This document shows positions 17,725 through 26,960 of a stretch of DNA of 64,000 bases, piece by piece. The stretch is from positions 1,346,352 to 1,410,351 of the forward strand of contig NZ_CP107551.1 in NCBI RefSeq assembly GCF_025837095.1, in the 5' to 3' direction. The stretch is from Rhodococcus sp. Z13. Lineage in GTDB: Bacteria; Actinomycetota; Actinomycetes; Mycobacteriales; Mycobacteriaceae. Made by a program: the position numbers and the translations under genes. Below the pieces are notes generated by a model. The model did no database searches. It was given only the letters and a program-made list of their open reading frames with translations, and had not been told where the DNA came from. Numbering within the stretch: position 1 is the first letter of the stretch; each line of letters opens with the position of its first letter.

Positions 17725-18924
17725 ATGGCCGAATCCGATCGACCCGACGTGCACGACCGCGAGGACGGTCCGGCCGACCGCCACGGCCGCATCGCCGACC
17801 ACGTGCGCCGATGGTGCGAGAGCTGCACCATCGAGGGCCGGCACGCACCCCTCTCCGACGTCGCCGCCCTCGCTCTCGCCGCGGGCCGCCTCGACGACTC
17901 CACCCGGGCCGTCCTGGCCGCACGCCGTCGCGCCGGGCGGCGGCTGCCGACCCTCGGCGGTTTCGGTGAACTGCGCCGGCTGTCCGACGAGCACGCACGC
18001 CTCCTCGCACGCATCGCCGAACTGCGTCCCGGCGCCGCCCGCCTGGTGCTCGAACGTCGCGCCGCCGAACTCGCCAAGCGACTCAAGGCCGCGCGGAACA
18101 CCGTCGTCCACTCCCCGTCGCACCACGCCCAGGGCGTACGGGCGGTCCGCCGCGACCGCCGCGACGGCCTGCACCTCGAGATCGAGCAGCGCGAAGCCCT
18201 CTTCGAGGCGCTCTGCCGCACCCCCGCGCCGCTGCCCGTCGCCCCGCTCGACCAGGCGCGCGGCACCGTCCTGTCTGTCGCCGTCGACCGTGTCACCCGC
18301 TGGTCCGAACGCACACCCTTCGCCGAGGCGGGCCGCCGCGCCGCCGAGCGGCTCGCCCGGGAGGTGCCCCGCGACGACGACCGCTTCGCCGACCGCTACG
18401 ACACCCTTCTGTTCCTGGCGGGATCGCTCTACGACCGGATCGAATCGTCGGCGGCCTGGCGGTCGGAGTACTTCGAGGTCCAGCGCAGCCAGCTCGACCT
18501 CGTCGAGGAACTCACCCAGATCGCCGTCGACACCGTCGCGCTGCGCGACCTGCTCGGCGAACTGGACCAGGCCATCCGCGCCACCCCGGCCGCGCGTGCC
18601 GGGCTCGAGGCCCGCAAGGCCGCCCTGACCCCGGTGTGGGACCAGGTCCTCGCGCGCGTGACCGCCCTCGCCCGGATCGGCGACCTGCTCACCCGCGCCG
18701 AGGAACACCTGCACCTCGCGCACGTCGCCCACCGCACCGCCAGCCTCGACCAGCGCATCGACGATCTCATCGGGCGGTCGGGTGCACGCGAATTGTCCGC
18801 CGAGAACACCGAATTCGTCGGCGACCAGTTCGGCGCCGCCGCCGAGCTCATGGGCACCCTGCAGCACGCCCTCGGTGTGGACATCGCCGAGCTCACCACC
18901 AAGGAGCGACCGGCCGAGATGTGA
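17725..18924 (+). CDS. hypothetical alpha-helical protein
   Basis: A 399-aa soluble, charged protein I do not recognise. It is rich in Arg, Ala, Leu, Asp and Glu with heptad-like leucine spacing over most of its length (for example residues 90-150 and 235-330), suggesting long helices or a coiled coil; no membrane segment or signal peptide. Start ATG 17725 has a perfect AGGAGG five bases upstream, which rules out the longer open frame beginning further left. It stands upstream of a small lipoprotein gene with a 62-bp gap. Function cannot be inferred. Confidence 0.75.
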   Translation: MAESDRPDVHDREDGPADRHGRIADHVRRWCESCTIEGRHAPLSDVAALALAAGRLDDSTRAVLAARRRAGRRLPTLGGFGELRRLSDEHARLLARIAELRPGAARLVLERRAAELAKRLKAARNTVVHSPSHHAQGVRAVRRDRRDGLHLEIEQREALFEALCRTPAPLPVAPLDQARGTVLSVAVDRVTRWSERTPFAEAGRRAAERLAREVPRDDDRFADRYDTLLFLAGSLYDRIESSAAWRSEYFEVQRSQLDLVEELTQIAVDTVALRDLLGELDQAIRATPAARAGLEARKAALTPVWDQVLARVTALARIGDLLTRAEEHLHLAHVAHRTASLDQRIDDLIGRSGARELSAENTEFVGDQFGAAAELMGTLQHALGVDIAELTTKERPAEM

Positions 18925-18986
18925 CCCGCTTCACTGGTGCATCCGACTGTTCGGTGGTAGCTTCCTCGCGTCCTATCGGGGGTCGG

Positions 18987-19475
18987 ATGGCAGGGGGCGC
19001 GGTGGCGTCGCGGTTCGCGCGAGCAGGGATGACACGAGCAGGGATGATGCTGGGGGTCGCGGCGGTCGTCGCGGTGACGGGATGCACAGGAGCATCGAGC
19101 GTGTCGGTGGTCGACGACCCCGGCCTCGAGGCCGGCTTCGACTCCGTCCTCACCGACGGCCGGTCCCGCACCCTCGGTGAGATCACCGCCACCGCCGGAA
19201 TCCCGTCCTGGGACCGGATGTACTACTTCCGCGTCCCGTTGCTGCGGAGCGACCTCGACCGCATGCTCGGCACGGCGGGCACCAGCTGGGACGGACTGCC
19301 CGGTGCCGACGCCGAGGGTGTGATGGTCTTCGTGTCCGGCGACGAGGTGGTGCACGCCGTCGTCGACCGCGAACCGGCGCTGTACCTCAATGGGTTCGCG
19401 ACCTCCGACTCGACCGTCACGCCGGACTCCCTCGCCGGGATCCCGCGCGTCGCCGTCGAATCCATGGGGCGGTAG
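18987..19475 (+). CDS. small putative lipoprotein
   Basis: A 162-aa protein with an N-terminal signal sequence (RAGMMLGVAAVVAVTGC) ending in a lipobox-like AVTG-Cys, so it is probably lipid-anchored on the outer face of the membrane. The mature part of about 130 aa has no domain I know. The start at 18987 is preferred because a GGGGG ribosome-binding stretch stands at the right distance; the later ATG 19029 has AGGG directly abutting it but would give a tidier signal peptide. The stop is 6 bp from that of the convergent CoA-binding gene. Confidence 0.7.
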   Translation: MAGGAVASRFARAGMTRAGMMLGVAAVVAVTGCTGASSVSVVDDPGLEAGFDSVLTDGRSRTLGEITATAGIPSWDRMYYFRVPLLRSDLDRMLGTAGTSWDGLPGADAEGVMVFVSGDEVVHAVVDREPALYLNGFATSDSTVTPDSLAGIPRVAVESMGR

Positions 19476-19481
19476 GGGCCC

Positions 19482-19901
19482 TCACGCCTGCTCGCGCTTG
19501 CGCCACTCGATGGCGGGGCAGGTGTCCATCACCATCGGCACACCCGCCGCGACCGTCCGCGCGAAGGCGTCCTCGTCGATCACACCGAGCTGGAACCACA
19601 CGGCCTTCGCGCCGATCCGCACCGCCTGGTCGGCGAATTCCCCTGCCACCTCCGACTTCCGGAAGACGTCCACCACGTCGACGGGGAACGGGATGTCCGC
19701 GAGCGAGGCGTAACCCTGCTCCCCGAGGACCGTCGGCGCGCTCGGATGGACGGGCACGATGCGCTTCCCACGTTCCTGCAGCAGCGCCGCGATGCGGTGT
19801 GCGGTGCGTTCCGGGTTGTCCGACAGGCCGACGATCGCCCAGGTGTCGCACTCGTCCAGCATGAACGACACGGAACCGGGGTCCTGCCACGAGTCACTCA
19901 T
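19482..19901 (-). CDS. CoA-binding domain protein (YccU type)
   Basis: A 139-aa single-domain protein of the CoA_binding_2 Rossmann family. The typical first strand and loop [22 protein letters not shown] is followed by [29 protein letters not shown] and a final MDTCPAIEW, the characteristic MDRCP-like end of the family. It resembles the N-terminal nucleotide-binding domain of succinyl-CoA synthetase but without a ligase partner. Physiological role is unclear in all members known to me. Start MSDSWQ at 19901 is chosen as the family's normal N-terminus. Confidence 0.88.
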   Translation of the reverse strand: MSDSWQDPGSVSFMLDECDTWAIVGLSDNPERTAHRIAALLQERGKRIVPVHPSAPTVLGEQGYASLADIPFPVDVVDVFRKSEVAGEFADQAVRIGAKAVWFQLGVIDEDAFARTVAAGVPMVMDTCPAIEWRKREQA

Positions 19902-20036
19902 GGTCCCCACGGTACGCCGCGGTGTTCCGATCCGGCTGAACACAACCATCGACCCGGGCCTCCGATCGCGGTGGACTGGTCGGGCGTCACCGCACACCGA
20001 TCGACCACACCGTCACGAACACCTCAGGGGGAGAGC

Positions 20037-21017
20037 ATGACCATCACCGAACTCGACCGCGGATCCGTTACCGCGGAGGAGATCTACGCGGCCGGCGGGA
20101 TCACCGTCACCAAGCTGGGCGAGCACATCGGCGCCCGCATCGACGGGGTCCGGCTGTCCGGATCGCTGCCGAGCGAGACGGTCGAGGCCGTCCGGTACGC
20201 GCTCGCCGTGCACAAGGCCGTCGTCTTCCGCGGCCAGGATCATCTCGACGACGAGGAGCAGTGGGCGTTCGCGGGCCTGCTCGGCACGCAGACCCAGTCG
20301 CATCCCACGGTCCACTCGAAAGGGAAGCGGTTGCTGCCCATCGAGGGCGCGGCGAACAGCTGGCACACCGACGTCAGCTTCGTCGACCGCATCCCGAAGG
20401 CCTCGATCCTGCGTGCGGTGGAACTGCCGCCCTACGGCGGGGCGACGACCTGGGCGTCCACCACCGCCGCCTACGATCAGCTCCCGGATCCGCTGAAGGC
20501 GCTGGTCGACAACCTGTGGGCCCTGCACACCAATCTGTACGACTACGCCGAGAAGTACGACGGGGGCGGCTCCGATCCCGCGCTCGACGAGGAGCGGCGC
20601 CGTTACCAGGACGAGTTCCGCCGCAACACCTACGAGACGATCCATCCGGTCGTGCGGGTCCACCCGGAGACGGGGGAGCGGACCTTGCTGCTCGGGCACT
20701 TCGTCAAGGAGTTCGTCGGTCTGAAGTCGTCCGAGACGACGGCGCTGCTCCAGCTGCTGCAGAGCCGGATCACCAAACTGGAGAACACCTTCCGCTGGGC
20801 ATGGGCACCCGGTGACGTGGCGATCTGGGACAACCGCGCCACCCAGCACTACGGCATCGCGGACTTCGGCGACCACACCCGCCGCCTGCACCGCATCACC
20901 CTCGCCGGCGACATCCCGGTCGGCGTCGACGGCACCGCGAGCCGCGTGGTGCAGGGCGACGCGAGCGAGTACTCGGTGATCGAAACCCCCTCGCGTCTGC
21001 CCGGTTTCGGAGACTGA
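20037..21017 (+). CDS. TauD/TfdA-type 2-oxoglutarate dioxygenase
   Basis: A 326-aa Fe(II)/2-oxoglutarate-dependent dioxygenase. The iron ligands are visible as the H-x-D of WHTDVSF (about residues 106-108) and the distal His near HRITLAGD; the [13 protein letters not shown] segment with its Arg/Thr region fits 2-oxoglutarate binding. Family members hydroxylate taurine, alkyl sulfates or phenoxy acids; this one has no sulfur- or herbicide-related neighbours, so the substrate is open. Start ATG follows GGGGGAGAG. Convergent with the fadD17-like gene. Confidence 0.87.
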   Translation: MTITELDRGSVTAEEIYAAGGITVTKLGEHIGARIDGVRLSGSLPSETVEAVRYALAVHKAVVFRGQDHLDDEEQWAFAGLLGTQTQSHPTVHSKGKRLLPIEGAANSWHTDVSFVDRIPKASILRAVELPPYGGATTWASTTAAYDQLPDPLKALVDNLWALHTNLYDYAEKYDGGGSDPALDEERRRYQDEFRRNTYETIHPVVRVHPETGERTLLLGHFVKEFVGLKSSETTALLQLLQSRITKLENTFRWAWAPGDVAIWDNRATQHYGIADFGDHTRRLHRITLAGDIPVGVDGTASRVVQGDASEYSVIETPSRLPGFGD

Positions 21018-21057
21018 CGCTTCGCGACCCCCGGCCCCGGCAGGTGCTGCCCGGTTC

Positions 21058-22626
21058 TCACACGGCCCGGTACTGCGCTCCGTCGCGGATCCACAGCACC
21101 CCGTCACCGGGGGTCGCGCCCTCGTCCTTGAGGGCGCGCTTGAGGATCTTGTTCGTCGCGGTGCTCGGCAGGTCGGAGGCGATCCGCACGTAACGCGGCC
21201 ACGCCTTCGGCGACAGATCCGCCTGGGCTGCGAGGAACTTCTCGAATTCATCGCAGGACAACGCGCTTTCGTCGCGCAACACGATCGCGGCCATGATCTG
21301 GTCGCCGACGTGCTCGTCGGGCACCCCGTAGACGGCGACCCGGCTCAGCTGCGGAAGACGCTGCAGGATGCGCTCGATGGGTGCTGCCGCGAAGTTCTCG
21401 CCGTCCACCCGCATCCAGTCGGCGGTGCGCCCGGCCAGGTAGATCCACCCGTCGGCGTCCTTGTACGCCAGATCGCCCGACCAGAACATGCCGTCCCGCA
21501 GCCGTTCGTCCGTGGCCTGCGGGTCGTTGTAGTAGCCGGTGAAGAAACCGGCGCCCTGGGTGTTCACCAGTTCCCCGATCGCCTCGTCCCCGTTGAGCAG
21601 AGCACCGGTCTCGTCGAATCGCGCAGGAGGACAGAGCTGTACGGTGGCAGGGTCGTAGACCTCGACGCCGGGGAAGCCGCGCCCGATCGACCCCGGAGGG
21701 GTGCCCTCCTCGCGGGTGATGATGATGGCCGCCTCCGTCGAGCCGAAACCGTCCCAGACCGTGCAGCCGAACCGCCGGCCGAACTCGTCGATGTCCCGGT
21801 CGGTCGCCTCGTTCCCGAACGCCACCCGCAACGGGTTGTCGGCGTCGTCCGGCCGTTCGACGGTCGCGAGGATGTAGGCCAGCGGTTTGCCGACGTAGTT
21901 CATGTAGGTCGCACCGTAGCGGCGCACGTCGTCGAGGAACCGCGACGCGGAGAACGTCGCGGGTGCCATCGCGGCACCGCTGCACAACGACACGCACCAG
22001 CCGGCGAGGATCGCGTTCGAATGGAACAGCGGCATCGACAGGTACACCACGTCGTCGCTCGTGATCGAGAACCGCGGAACGAGGGTGTTGCCCGAGAACA
22101 GCACCATCATGTGCGGCAGCATCACCGGCTTCGGATCACCGCTCGTCCCCGAGGTGAAGATCAGCATGAACGGATCGGCCGGCTGCGCCTCCCGGAACGG
22201 TTCGAGCGGACCGGCCCCGTCGACGAGGGAGCGCCACTCGGATCCGGTCACGTCGAACACCCGCACGTCGCCGAGGTCGAGACCGTCGAGCAGCGGGGCG
22301 TGCTCGGGATCGGTCAGCAGCACCTGGCAGTCGGCGCGGAGGATGTCGCGGGCCAGCCCCTCACCGCGTCGCGTGTTGTTGATGCCGACCAGGGGGAAAC
22401 CGCCCAGGGCGGCTCCCGCGATCGCGTGCAGCATGGCGGGGGTGTTGCCGAGGAGCGCGCCGACGTGCACCGGCCGGTCGTGGTCCATCAGCGACAGCAG
22501 GGCGGAGGCCTGCGCCGAGGCTTCCGTGAGATGTTCGCGCCAGGTCCGGTTGCCGCTGTCGTGGACGATGGCCGTGGTGTCGTCGTCGAGGAGTGCGCGG
22601 AGTGCCTGCTGGACGGTGTCTGCCAT
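21058..22626 (-). CDS. fadD17: FadD17-like acyl-CoA synthetase
   Basis: A 522-aa ANL-family adenylating enzyme. Motifs in order: the P-loop-like FTSGTSGDPKPVMLPH, LPLF-type MPLFHSNAI, WDGFGSTEAA, the hinge-containing YLAGRTADWMRVDGEN, and a C-terminal TNKILKRAL carrying the catalytic Lys. The overall pattern (ADLFMLIFTSGTSGDPK-like core, FHSNA, MRVDGEN, KRQL-like end) is that of mycobacterial FadD17. It activates a carboxylic acid to its acyl-CoA through the acyl-adenylate. It is the last gene of a three-gene unit after a monooxygenase and a hydrolase, so its acid substrate may be their product. Start ATG 22626. Confidence 0.85.
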   Translation of the reverse strand: MADTVQQALRALLDDDTTAIVHDSGNRTWREHLTEASAQASALLSLMDHDRPVHVGALLGNTPAMLHAIAGAALGGFPLVGINNTRRGEGLARDILRADCQVLLTDPEHAPLLDGLDLGDVRVFDVTGSEWRSLVDGAGPLEPFREAQPADPFMLIFTSGTSGDPKPVMLPHMMVLFSGNTLVPRFSITSDDVVYLSMPLFHSNAILAGWCVSLCSGAAMAPATFSASRFLDDVRRYGATYMNYVGKPLAYILATVERPDDADNPLRVAFGNEATDRDIDEFGRRFGCTVWDGFGSTEAAIIITREEGTPPGSIGRGFPGVEVYDPATVQLCPPARFDETGALLNGDEAIGELVNTQGAGFFTGYYNDPQATDERLRDGMFWSGDLAYKDADGWIYLAGRTADWMRVDGENFAAAPIERILQRLPQLSRVAVYGVPDEHVGDQIMAAIVLRDESALSCDEFEKFLAAQADLSPKAWPRYVRIASDLPSTATNKILKRALKDEGATPGDGVLWIRDGAQYRAV

Positions 22627-22669
22627 GTCTACCTCGGTCGGTGCGAAGGGAAAGGGACGGGCCGAGCTG

Positions 22670-23575
22670 TCAACGAGCGAGATGCCTGGTGAGGAACGCG
22701 ATCTGGTGGCCGGCAGCCGGTTCGAACCAGTCCTTGCCGGGCCACACGTCGAAATGGTCGCAGGGATAGTGCCGCACCTCGGCGCGCGCCCGGAAGGCCG
22801 CCCGGGCGGCGGCGTGCGGGGGAGCGCTGCGGTCGAAGTCGGCGATCTGGACCAGCACCGGACACGCGACCGAGCCCGCGTGCCGGGCCGGGCGGTACGC
22901 ACCGAGCGACAGCACGACGCTCGCGTCGATCTCGTTCCGCCAGGTCGGCCCGGCCAGGGACAGATAGTCCTCGTGATAGCCGTCGAGCGACATCGCCGCC
23001 GTCGATCCCGGCGGCCCGACGATCGGGATGGTCCGCGCCGCGCCCGTCCGGGCGGTCGCGAGGCGGCTCCGCAGGCCCGCGGCGGTGGACCGGAGCAGCA
23101 CCGACGGCGGGTGGTGCCGCGCGGCGAGCGCACCCGCGGCCGGTCCGTCGACCAGCGGCGTCAGCGACACCACGGCCGCGACGTGCGGTTCACCCGCCGC
23201 GACCGTGAGGACGTGCCCGCCCGACAGCGACACACCCCACAGGACCACGCGGGAGGCGTCGGCGCCGTCGAGACCACGCGCCGTCGCGAGCGCCGCCCGG
23301 TAGTCGTCGAGCTGGGCGTCGATGTCGACCCGCTGCCGCACCCTGCCGCCCGACTCGCCGAAACCGCGGTAGTCGAACGCCAGCACGTGCATCCCGGCGG
23401 CGGCGAGCCGCTCGGCGAACGGGGCCAGCCCGGAGTCCTTCGTGCCGCCCAGCCCGTGCGCCATCACGACGACGGGAGCGCGTCCGTCCACGGTGAGGAC
23501 GTCGATGGTGGGGGAGAAGTGCCAGGCGTGGACGGTCTCACCCGCGGACCGGAAGGTGACCGATCGCCGGGTCAT
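22670..23575 (-). CDS. alpha/beta hydrolase (dienelactone hydrolase-like/YcjY type)
   Basis: A 301-aa serine hydrolase. Residues about 35-55 have the oxyanion HGLGGTKDSG, followed by the DYRGFGESGG loop; the nucleophile elbow is WGVSLSGGH (GxSxG), the acid in QIADFDRSAP and the His in YPCDHFDVW. Its start overlaps the stop of the monooxygenase gene by 4 bp (ATGA), which implies translational coupling, and fadD17 starts 43 bp after its end. Cytoplasmic, no signal peptide. A plausible role is hydrolysis of an ester or lactone made by the upstream oxygenase; this is inference. Confidence 0.85.
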   Translation of the reverse strand: MTRRSVTFRSAGETVHAWHFSPTIDVLTVDGRAPVVVMAHGLGGTKDSGLAPFAERLAAAGMHVLAFDYRGFGESGGRVRQRVDIDAQLDDYRAALATARGLDGADASRVVLWGVSLSGGHVLTVAAGEPHVAAVVSLTPLVDGPAAGALAARHHPPSVLLRSTAAGLRSRLATARTGAARTIPIVGPPGSTAAMSLDGYHEDYLSLAGPTWRNEIDASVVLSLGAYRPARHAGSVACPVLVQIADFDRSAPPHAAARAAFRARAEVRHYPCDHFDVWPGKDWFEPAAGHQIAFLTRHLAR

Positions 23576-24900
23576 GCGCGCCCCCTCGCGGTGGCCCGCG
23601 CCAGCCCGGCGGGCAGTTCGCGGGTGCGGATGTCGAACTCGTAGGCGAAGTAGTCGAGCTGCTGCGTGTGTCTCGGGCGGTCGAGCATGTGGCCCGTGTA
23701 CCTGCGTTCGTCGTCGACGATCACGCGCTCCATCTCCTCCACCGGCGGCAGGGCGTACCGGCCGATCACGTAGGCCGCGATGAGCCGGGCCTGGCATTCG
23801 ACGAACGGGAACAGCGTCGGGGTCGCCTGCGCGAAACCCGCGAAGGCGAGGTCCGGGATCCCGGGCAGGAAGATCCGCTTGTACAACCCGATCCGGTTGT
23901 CGGGGGCGCTGATGAACTCCGGGTCGAAGAACGGGAAGGTGATGTTGTAGCCCGTGGCGTGGACGATGACGTCGAATTCGGCGGACGTGCCGTCCGTGAA
24001 GTGCACCGTGCGGTCGTCGAGCCGGGCGATGTCGGGTTTCGGGGTGATGTCGCCGGAACCGAGACGCAGGGGCAGTTCCACCGACTGCGTGGGGTGGGCC
24101 TCGAAGAACCGGTGGTTCGGTGTCGGCAGGCCGTACCGTTCCGGCCGCCCCGACAGCAGCGGCTGCCCGAGCTGCACCACCTTCCGCTGCCAGGACAGCG
24201 GGATGTAGGGGAGGGTGCGGTAGAACTTGTCGGCCGGCCGGCCCGCGATGTACTTCGGCACGATCCACGCACTCGACCGCGTCGACAGGGTCACCTCGGT
24301 CTGCAGTGCCTTCGACGACAGTTCGACCGCGATGTCGGCGGCACTGTTGCCGAGGCCCACCACGAGGATCCGTTTGCCCGCGAAGTCGAGGGGCGTGCGC
24401 GGATCGACGTAATGGTGCGAGTGGATGATCTCGCCGGTGAAGGTGCCGGGGAAGTCGGGGAAACGCGGATCCCAGTGGTGCCCGTTGGCGACGACGAGGA
24501 AGTCGAACCGCCGGGTGCTGCCGTCCTCGAGGTCGAGTTCCCAGCCGCCCTCGGGCAGGCGGCGGGCGTGGCGGACACCGTTGCGGAACTCGATGTGCTC
24601 ACGCAGCCCGAACGCGTCGGTGTACCCGTCGAGATATTCCTTGATCTGCGTGTGATGTGGGAAGTCCGGATAGGACTCCGGCATCGGATAGTCCTTGAAC
24701 GACAACCGGTGCTTCGAGGTGTCGATGTGCAGCGAACGGTAGGCGCTGCTGTGACCGTTGGGATTGCCGAAGGCCCAGTTGCCGCCCACCCGGTCCGAAC
24801 TCTCGAAACAGGTGTAGGGCACCCCGTAGTCGCAGAGCATCTTCCCGGAGGTCAGGCCGCTGATCCCGGCCCCGATCACCGCAGTGGTCGGTGTCGACAT
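23572..24900 (-). CDS. flavin-containing monooxygenase (FMO type)
   Basis: A 442-aa FAD/NADPH monooxygenase. FAD motif GAGISG at residues 10-15, the second dinucleotide motif VVGLGNSAAD around residue 185, and the FMO fingerprint FTGEIIHSHHY (FxGxxxHxxxY) between them; Baeyer-Villiger enzymes normally have W at the last position. It oxygenates soft nucleophiles (N, S) or carbonyls. Start ATG 24900 follows AAGGGG. First gene of an operon with a hydrolase (4-bp overlap) and a FadD17-like ligase, which suggests stepwise oxidation, hydrolysis and CoA activation of a ketone or similar compound. Confidence 0.87.
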   Translation of the reverse strand: MSTPTTAVIGAGISGLTSGKMLCDYGVPYTCFESSDRVGGNWAFGNPNGHSSAYRSLHIDTSKHRLSFKDYPMPESYPDFPHHTQIKEYLDGYTDAFGLREHIEFRNGVRHARRLPEGGWELDLEDGSTRRFDFLVVANGHHWDPRFPDFPGTFTGEIIHSHHYVDPRTPLDFAGKRILVVGLGNSAADIAVELSSKALQTEVTLSTRSSAWIVPKYIAGRPADKFYRTLPYIPLSWQRKVVQLGQPLLSGRPERYGLPTPNHRFFEAHPTQSVELPLRLGSGDITPKPDIARLDDRTVHFTDGTSAEFDVIVHATGYNITFPFFDPEFISAPDNRIGLYKRIFLPGIPDLAFAGFAQATPTLFPFVECQARLIAAYVIGRYALPPVEEMERVIVDDERRYTGHMLDRPRHTQQLDYFAYEFDIRTRELPAGLARATARGRA

Positions 24901-25161
24901 GCACCACCCCTTCGACGTGACGACGGTCACAACATAGGGCGTGTGCCCGATCGGTGCGAGGCCCTTCCCGGACACCGGGAACATGGGCCCGTCCCGGCTG
25001 CGGGATCCACCCGGATCGAGGGCACGAAACCCGGCCCGCCCGCGAGCGGAAGGGCCTAGTCTGAGGTCACCTGCATGCATCGCGGGCAGGGTCCGGCATG
25101 CGTCCGGCGCACCGGATCCGACCGCACCCGCTGCCACCCGGGGGTGGCTCGAGGAGGCCCG

Positions 25162-26910
25162 ATGAACGCGGTTGTCGCTCCTGTGAAGCCCACGCGGCCC
25201 TATCCGCCGCGCGTGAGGTCCAAGGGATCGGTGATCCACGACCTCGTCACCACCACCGATCCGAAGACGCTGGGACTGATGTACATCGTGACATCGTTCT
25301 CGTTCTTCCTGTTCGGTGGCCTGCTGGCGCTGCTGATGCGCGCCGAGCTCGCCGTGCCGGGGCTGCAGTTCCTGTCGAACGAGCAGTACAACCAGCTGTT
25401 CACCAATCACGGCGGCATCATGCTGCTGATGTACGCGACCCCGGTCGTGTTCGGCTTCGCGAACTACATCCTGCCGTTGCAGATCGGTGCCCCCGACGTC
25501 GCCTTCCCGCGTCTGAACGCCTTCAGCTACTGGCTGTTCCTGTTCGGTGCCCTCACCGTGGCGTTCGGGTTCGTCACGCCGGGCGGTGCCGCCGACTTCG
25601 GGTGGACCTCCTACATGCCGCTCGCCGACGACGTCCACTCACCGGGCATCGGAGGCAACCTCTGGTTCCTCGGCCTGGCCGTGATGGGTCTGGGCACCAT
25701 CCTCGGCGGCGTCAACATGATCACCACCGTGGTGTGCATGCGTGCCCCCGGCATGACCATGTTCCGGATGCCGATCTTCACCTGGAACATCTTCATCACG
25801 ATGCTCCTGGTGCTCCTCGTCTTCCCCCTGCTGGCGGCCGCGTTCATGGGTGCCTTCGTCGACCGGGTGCTCAACGGCAACATCTACGACCCGGCCACCG
25901 GCGGTGTCCTGTTGTACCAGCACCTGTTCTGGTTCTTCGGTCACCCCGAGGTGTACGTCATCGCGCTGCCGTTCTTCGGCATCGTCTCGGAGATCTTCCC
26001 GGTCTTCAGCCGCAAGCCGATCTTCGGGTACAGCGGTCTCGTGTACGCGACGATCGCCATCGCGGCCCTGTCGATCGCGGTGTGGGCGCACCACATGTAC
26101 GCCACCGGCGCGGTGCTGCTGCCCTACTTCTCGTTCATGACCTTCCTCATCGCGGTGCCGACCGGCGTGAAGTTCTTCAACTGGATCGGCACCATGTGGA
26201 AGGGGCAGATCACCTTCGAGACGCCGATGCTCTTCTCGGTCGGCTTCATCATCACCTTCCTCTTCGGTGGTCTGACCGGTGTCATCCTGGCGAGCCCGCC
26301 GCTGGACTTCCACCTGCACGACTCGTACTTCGTGGTCGCCCACTTCCACTACGTGCTCTTCGGCACCATCGTGTTCGCGACCTACGCCGGTATCTACTTC
26401 TGGTTCCCGAAGATGACCGGCCGCATGATGGACGAGCAGCTCGGACGGTGGCACTTCTGGCTGACCTTCATCGGCTTCCACACCACCTTCCTGGTCCAGC
26501 ACTGGCTCGGTGACGAGGGCATGCCGCGTCGCTACGCCGACTACCTGCCGTCCGACGGGTTCACCACGCTGAACACCATCTCCACGGTTGGTGCGTTCAT
26601 CCTCGGTGCCTCGACGCTGCCGTTCCTGTGGAACGTGGTCAAGAGCTACCGGTACGGCCAGGTCGTCACGGTCGACGACCCGTGGGGCTACGGCAACTCG
26701 CTGGAATGGGCGACGACCTGCCCGCCGCCGCGGCACAACTTCTACGAGCTGCCGCGCATCCGGTCGGAGCGTCCCGCCTTCGAGCTGCACTACCCGCACA
26801 TGGTCGAGACCATCCGTGCCGAGGCGCACGTCGGCTGGGGCAGCGACAAGCACGAGGTGAACGTCCTCGAGGGCGCCGACCGCACACCGGGGGACATCCC
26901 ACGGGAGTGA
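25162..26910 (+). CDS. ctaD: cytochrome c oxidase subunit I
   Basis: A 582-aa heme-copper oxidase subunit I with 12 membrane segments. Heme and copper ligands are seen in [11 protein letters not shown], the Cu-B site [12 protein letters not shown] with the cross-linked Tyr, the HH pair in WAHHMYATG, and [16 protein letters not shown]. It is the catalytic subunit of the aa3 terminal oxidase acting with the cytochrome bcc complex in actinobacteria. GAGGAGG stands before ATG 25162. No other oxidase subunit gene is close, which is common for actinobacterial ctaD. Some actinobacteria have more than one ctaD; whether this is the main copy cannot be told. Confidence 0.96.
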   Translation: MNAVVAPVKPTRPYPPRVRSKGSVIHDLVTTTDPKTLGLMYIVTSFSFFLFGGLLALLMRAELAVPGLQFLSNEQYNQLFTNHGGIMLLMYATPVVFGFANYILPLQIGAPDVAFPRLNAFSYWLFLFGALTVAFGFVTPGGAADFGWTSYMPLADDVHSPGIGGNLWFLGLAVMGLGTILGGVNMITTVVCMRAPGMTMFRMPIFTWNIFITMLLVLLVFPLLAAAFMGAFVDRVLNGNIYDPATGGVLLYQHLFWFFGHPEVYVIALPFFGIVSEIFPVFSRKPIFGYSGLVYATIAIAALSIAVWAHHMYATGAVLLPYFSFMTFLIAVPTGVKFFNWIGTMWKGQITFETPMLFSVGFIITFLFGGLTGVILASPPLDFHLHDSYFVVAHFHYVLFGTIVFATYAGIYFWFPKMTGRMMDEQLGRWHFWLTFIGFHTTFLVQHWLGDEGMPRRYADYLPSDGFTTLNTISTVGAFILGASTLPFLWNVVKSYRYGQVVTVDDPWGYGNSLEWATTCPPPRHNFYELPRIRSERPAFELHYPHMVETIRAEAHVGWGSDKHEVNVLEGADRTPGDIPRE

Positions 26911-26960
26911 GTGGATCCCGGACCAGCAGTCGTCCACGACACCGAGGGAGCGGAAGCCGG

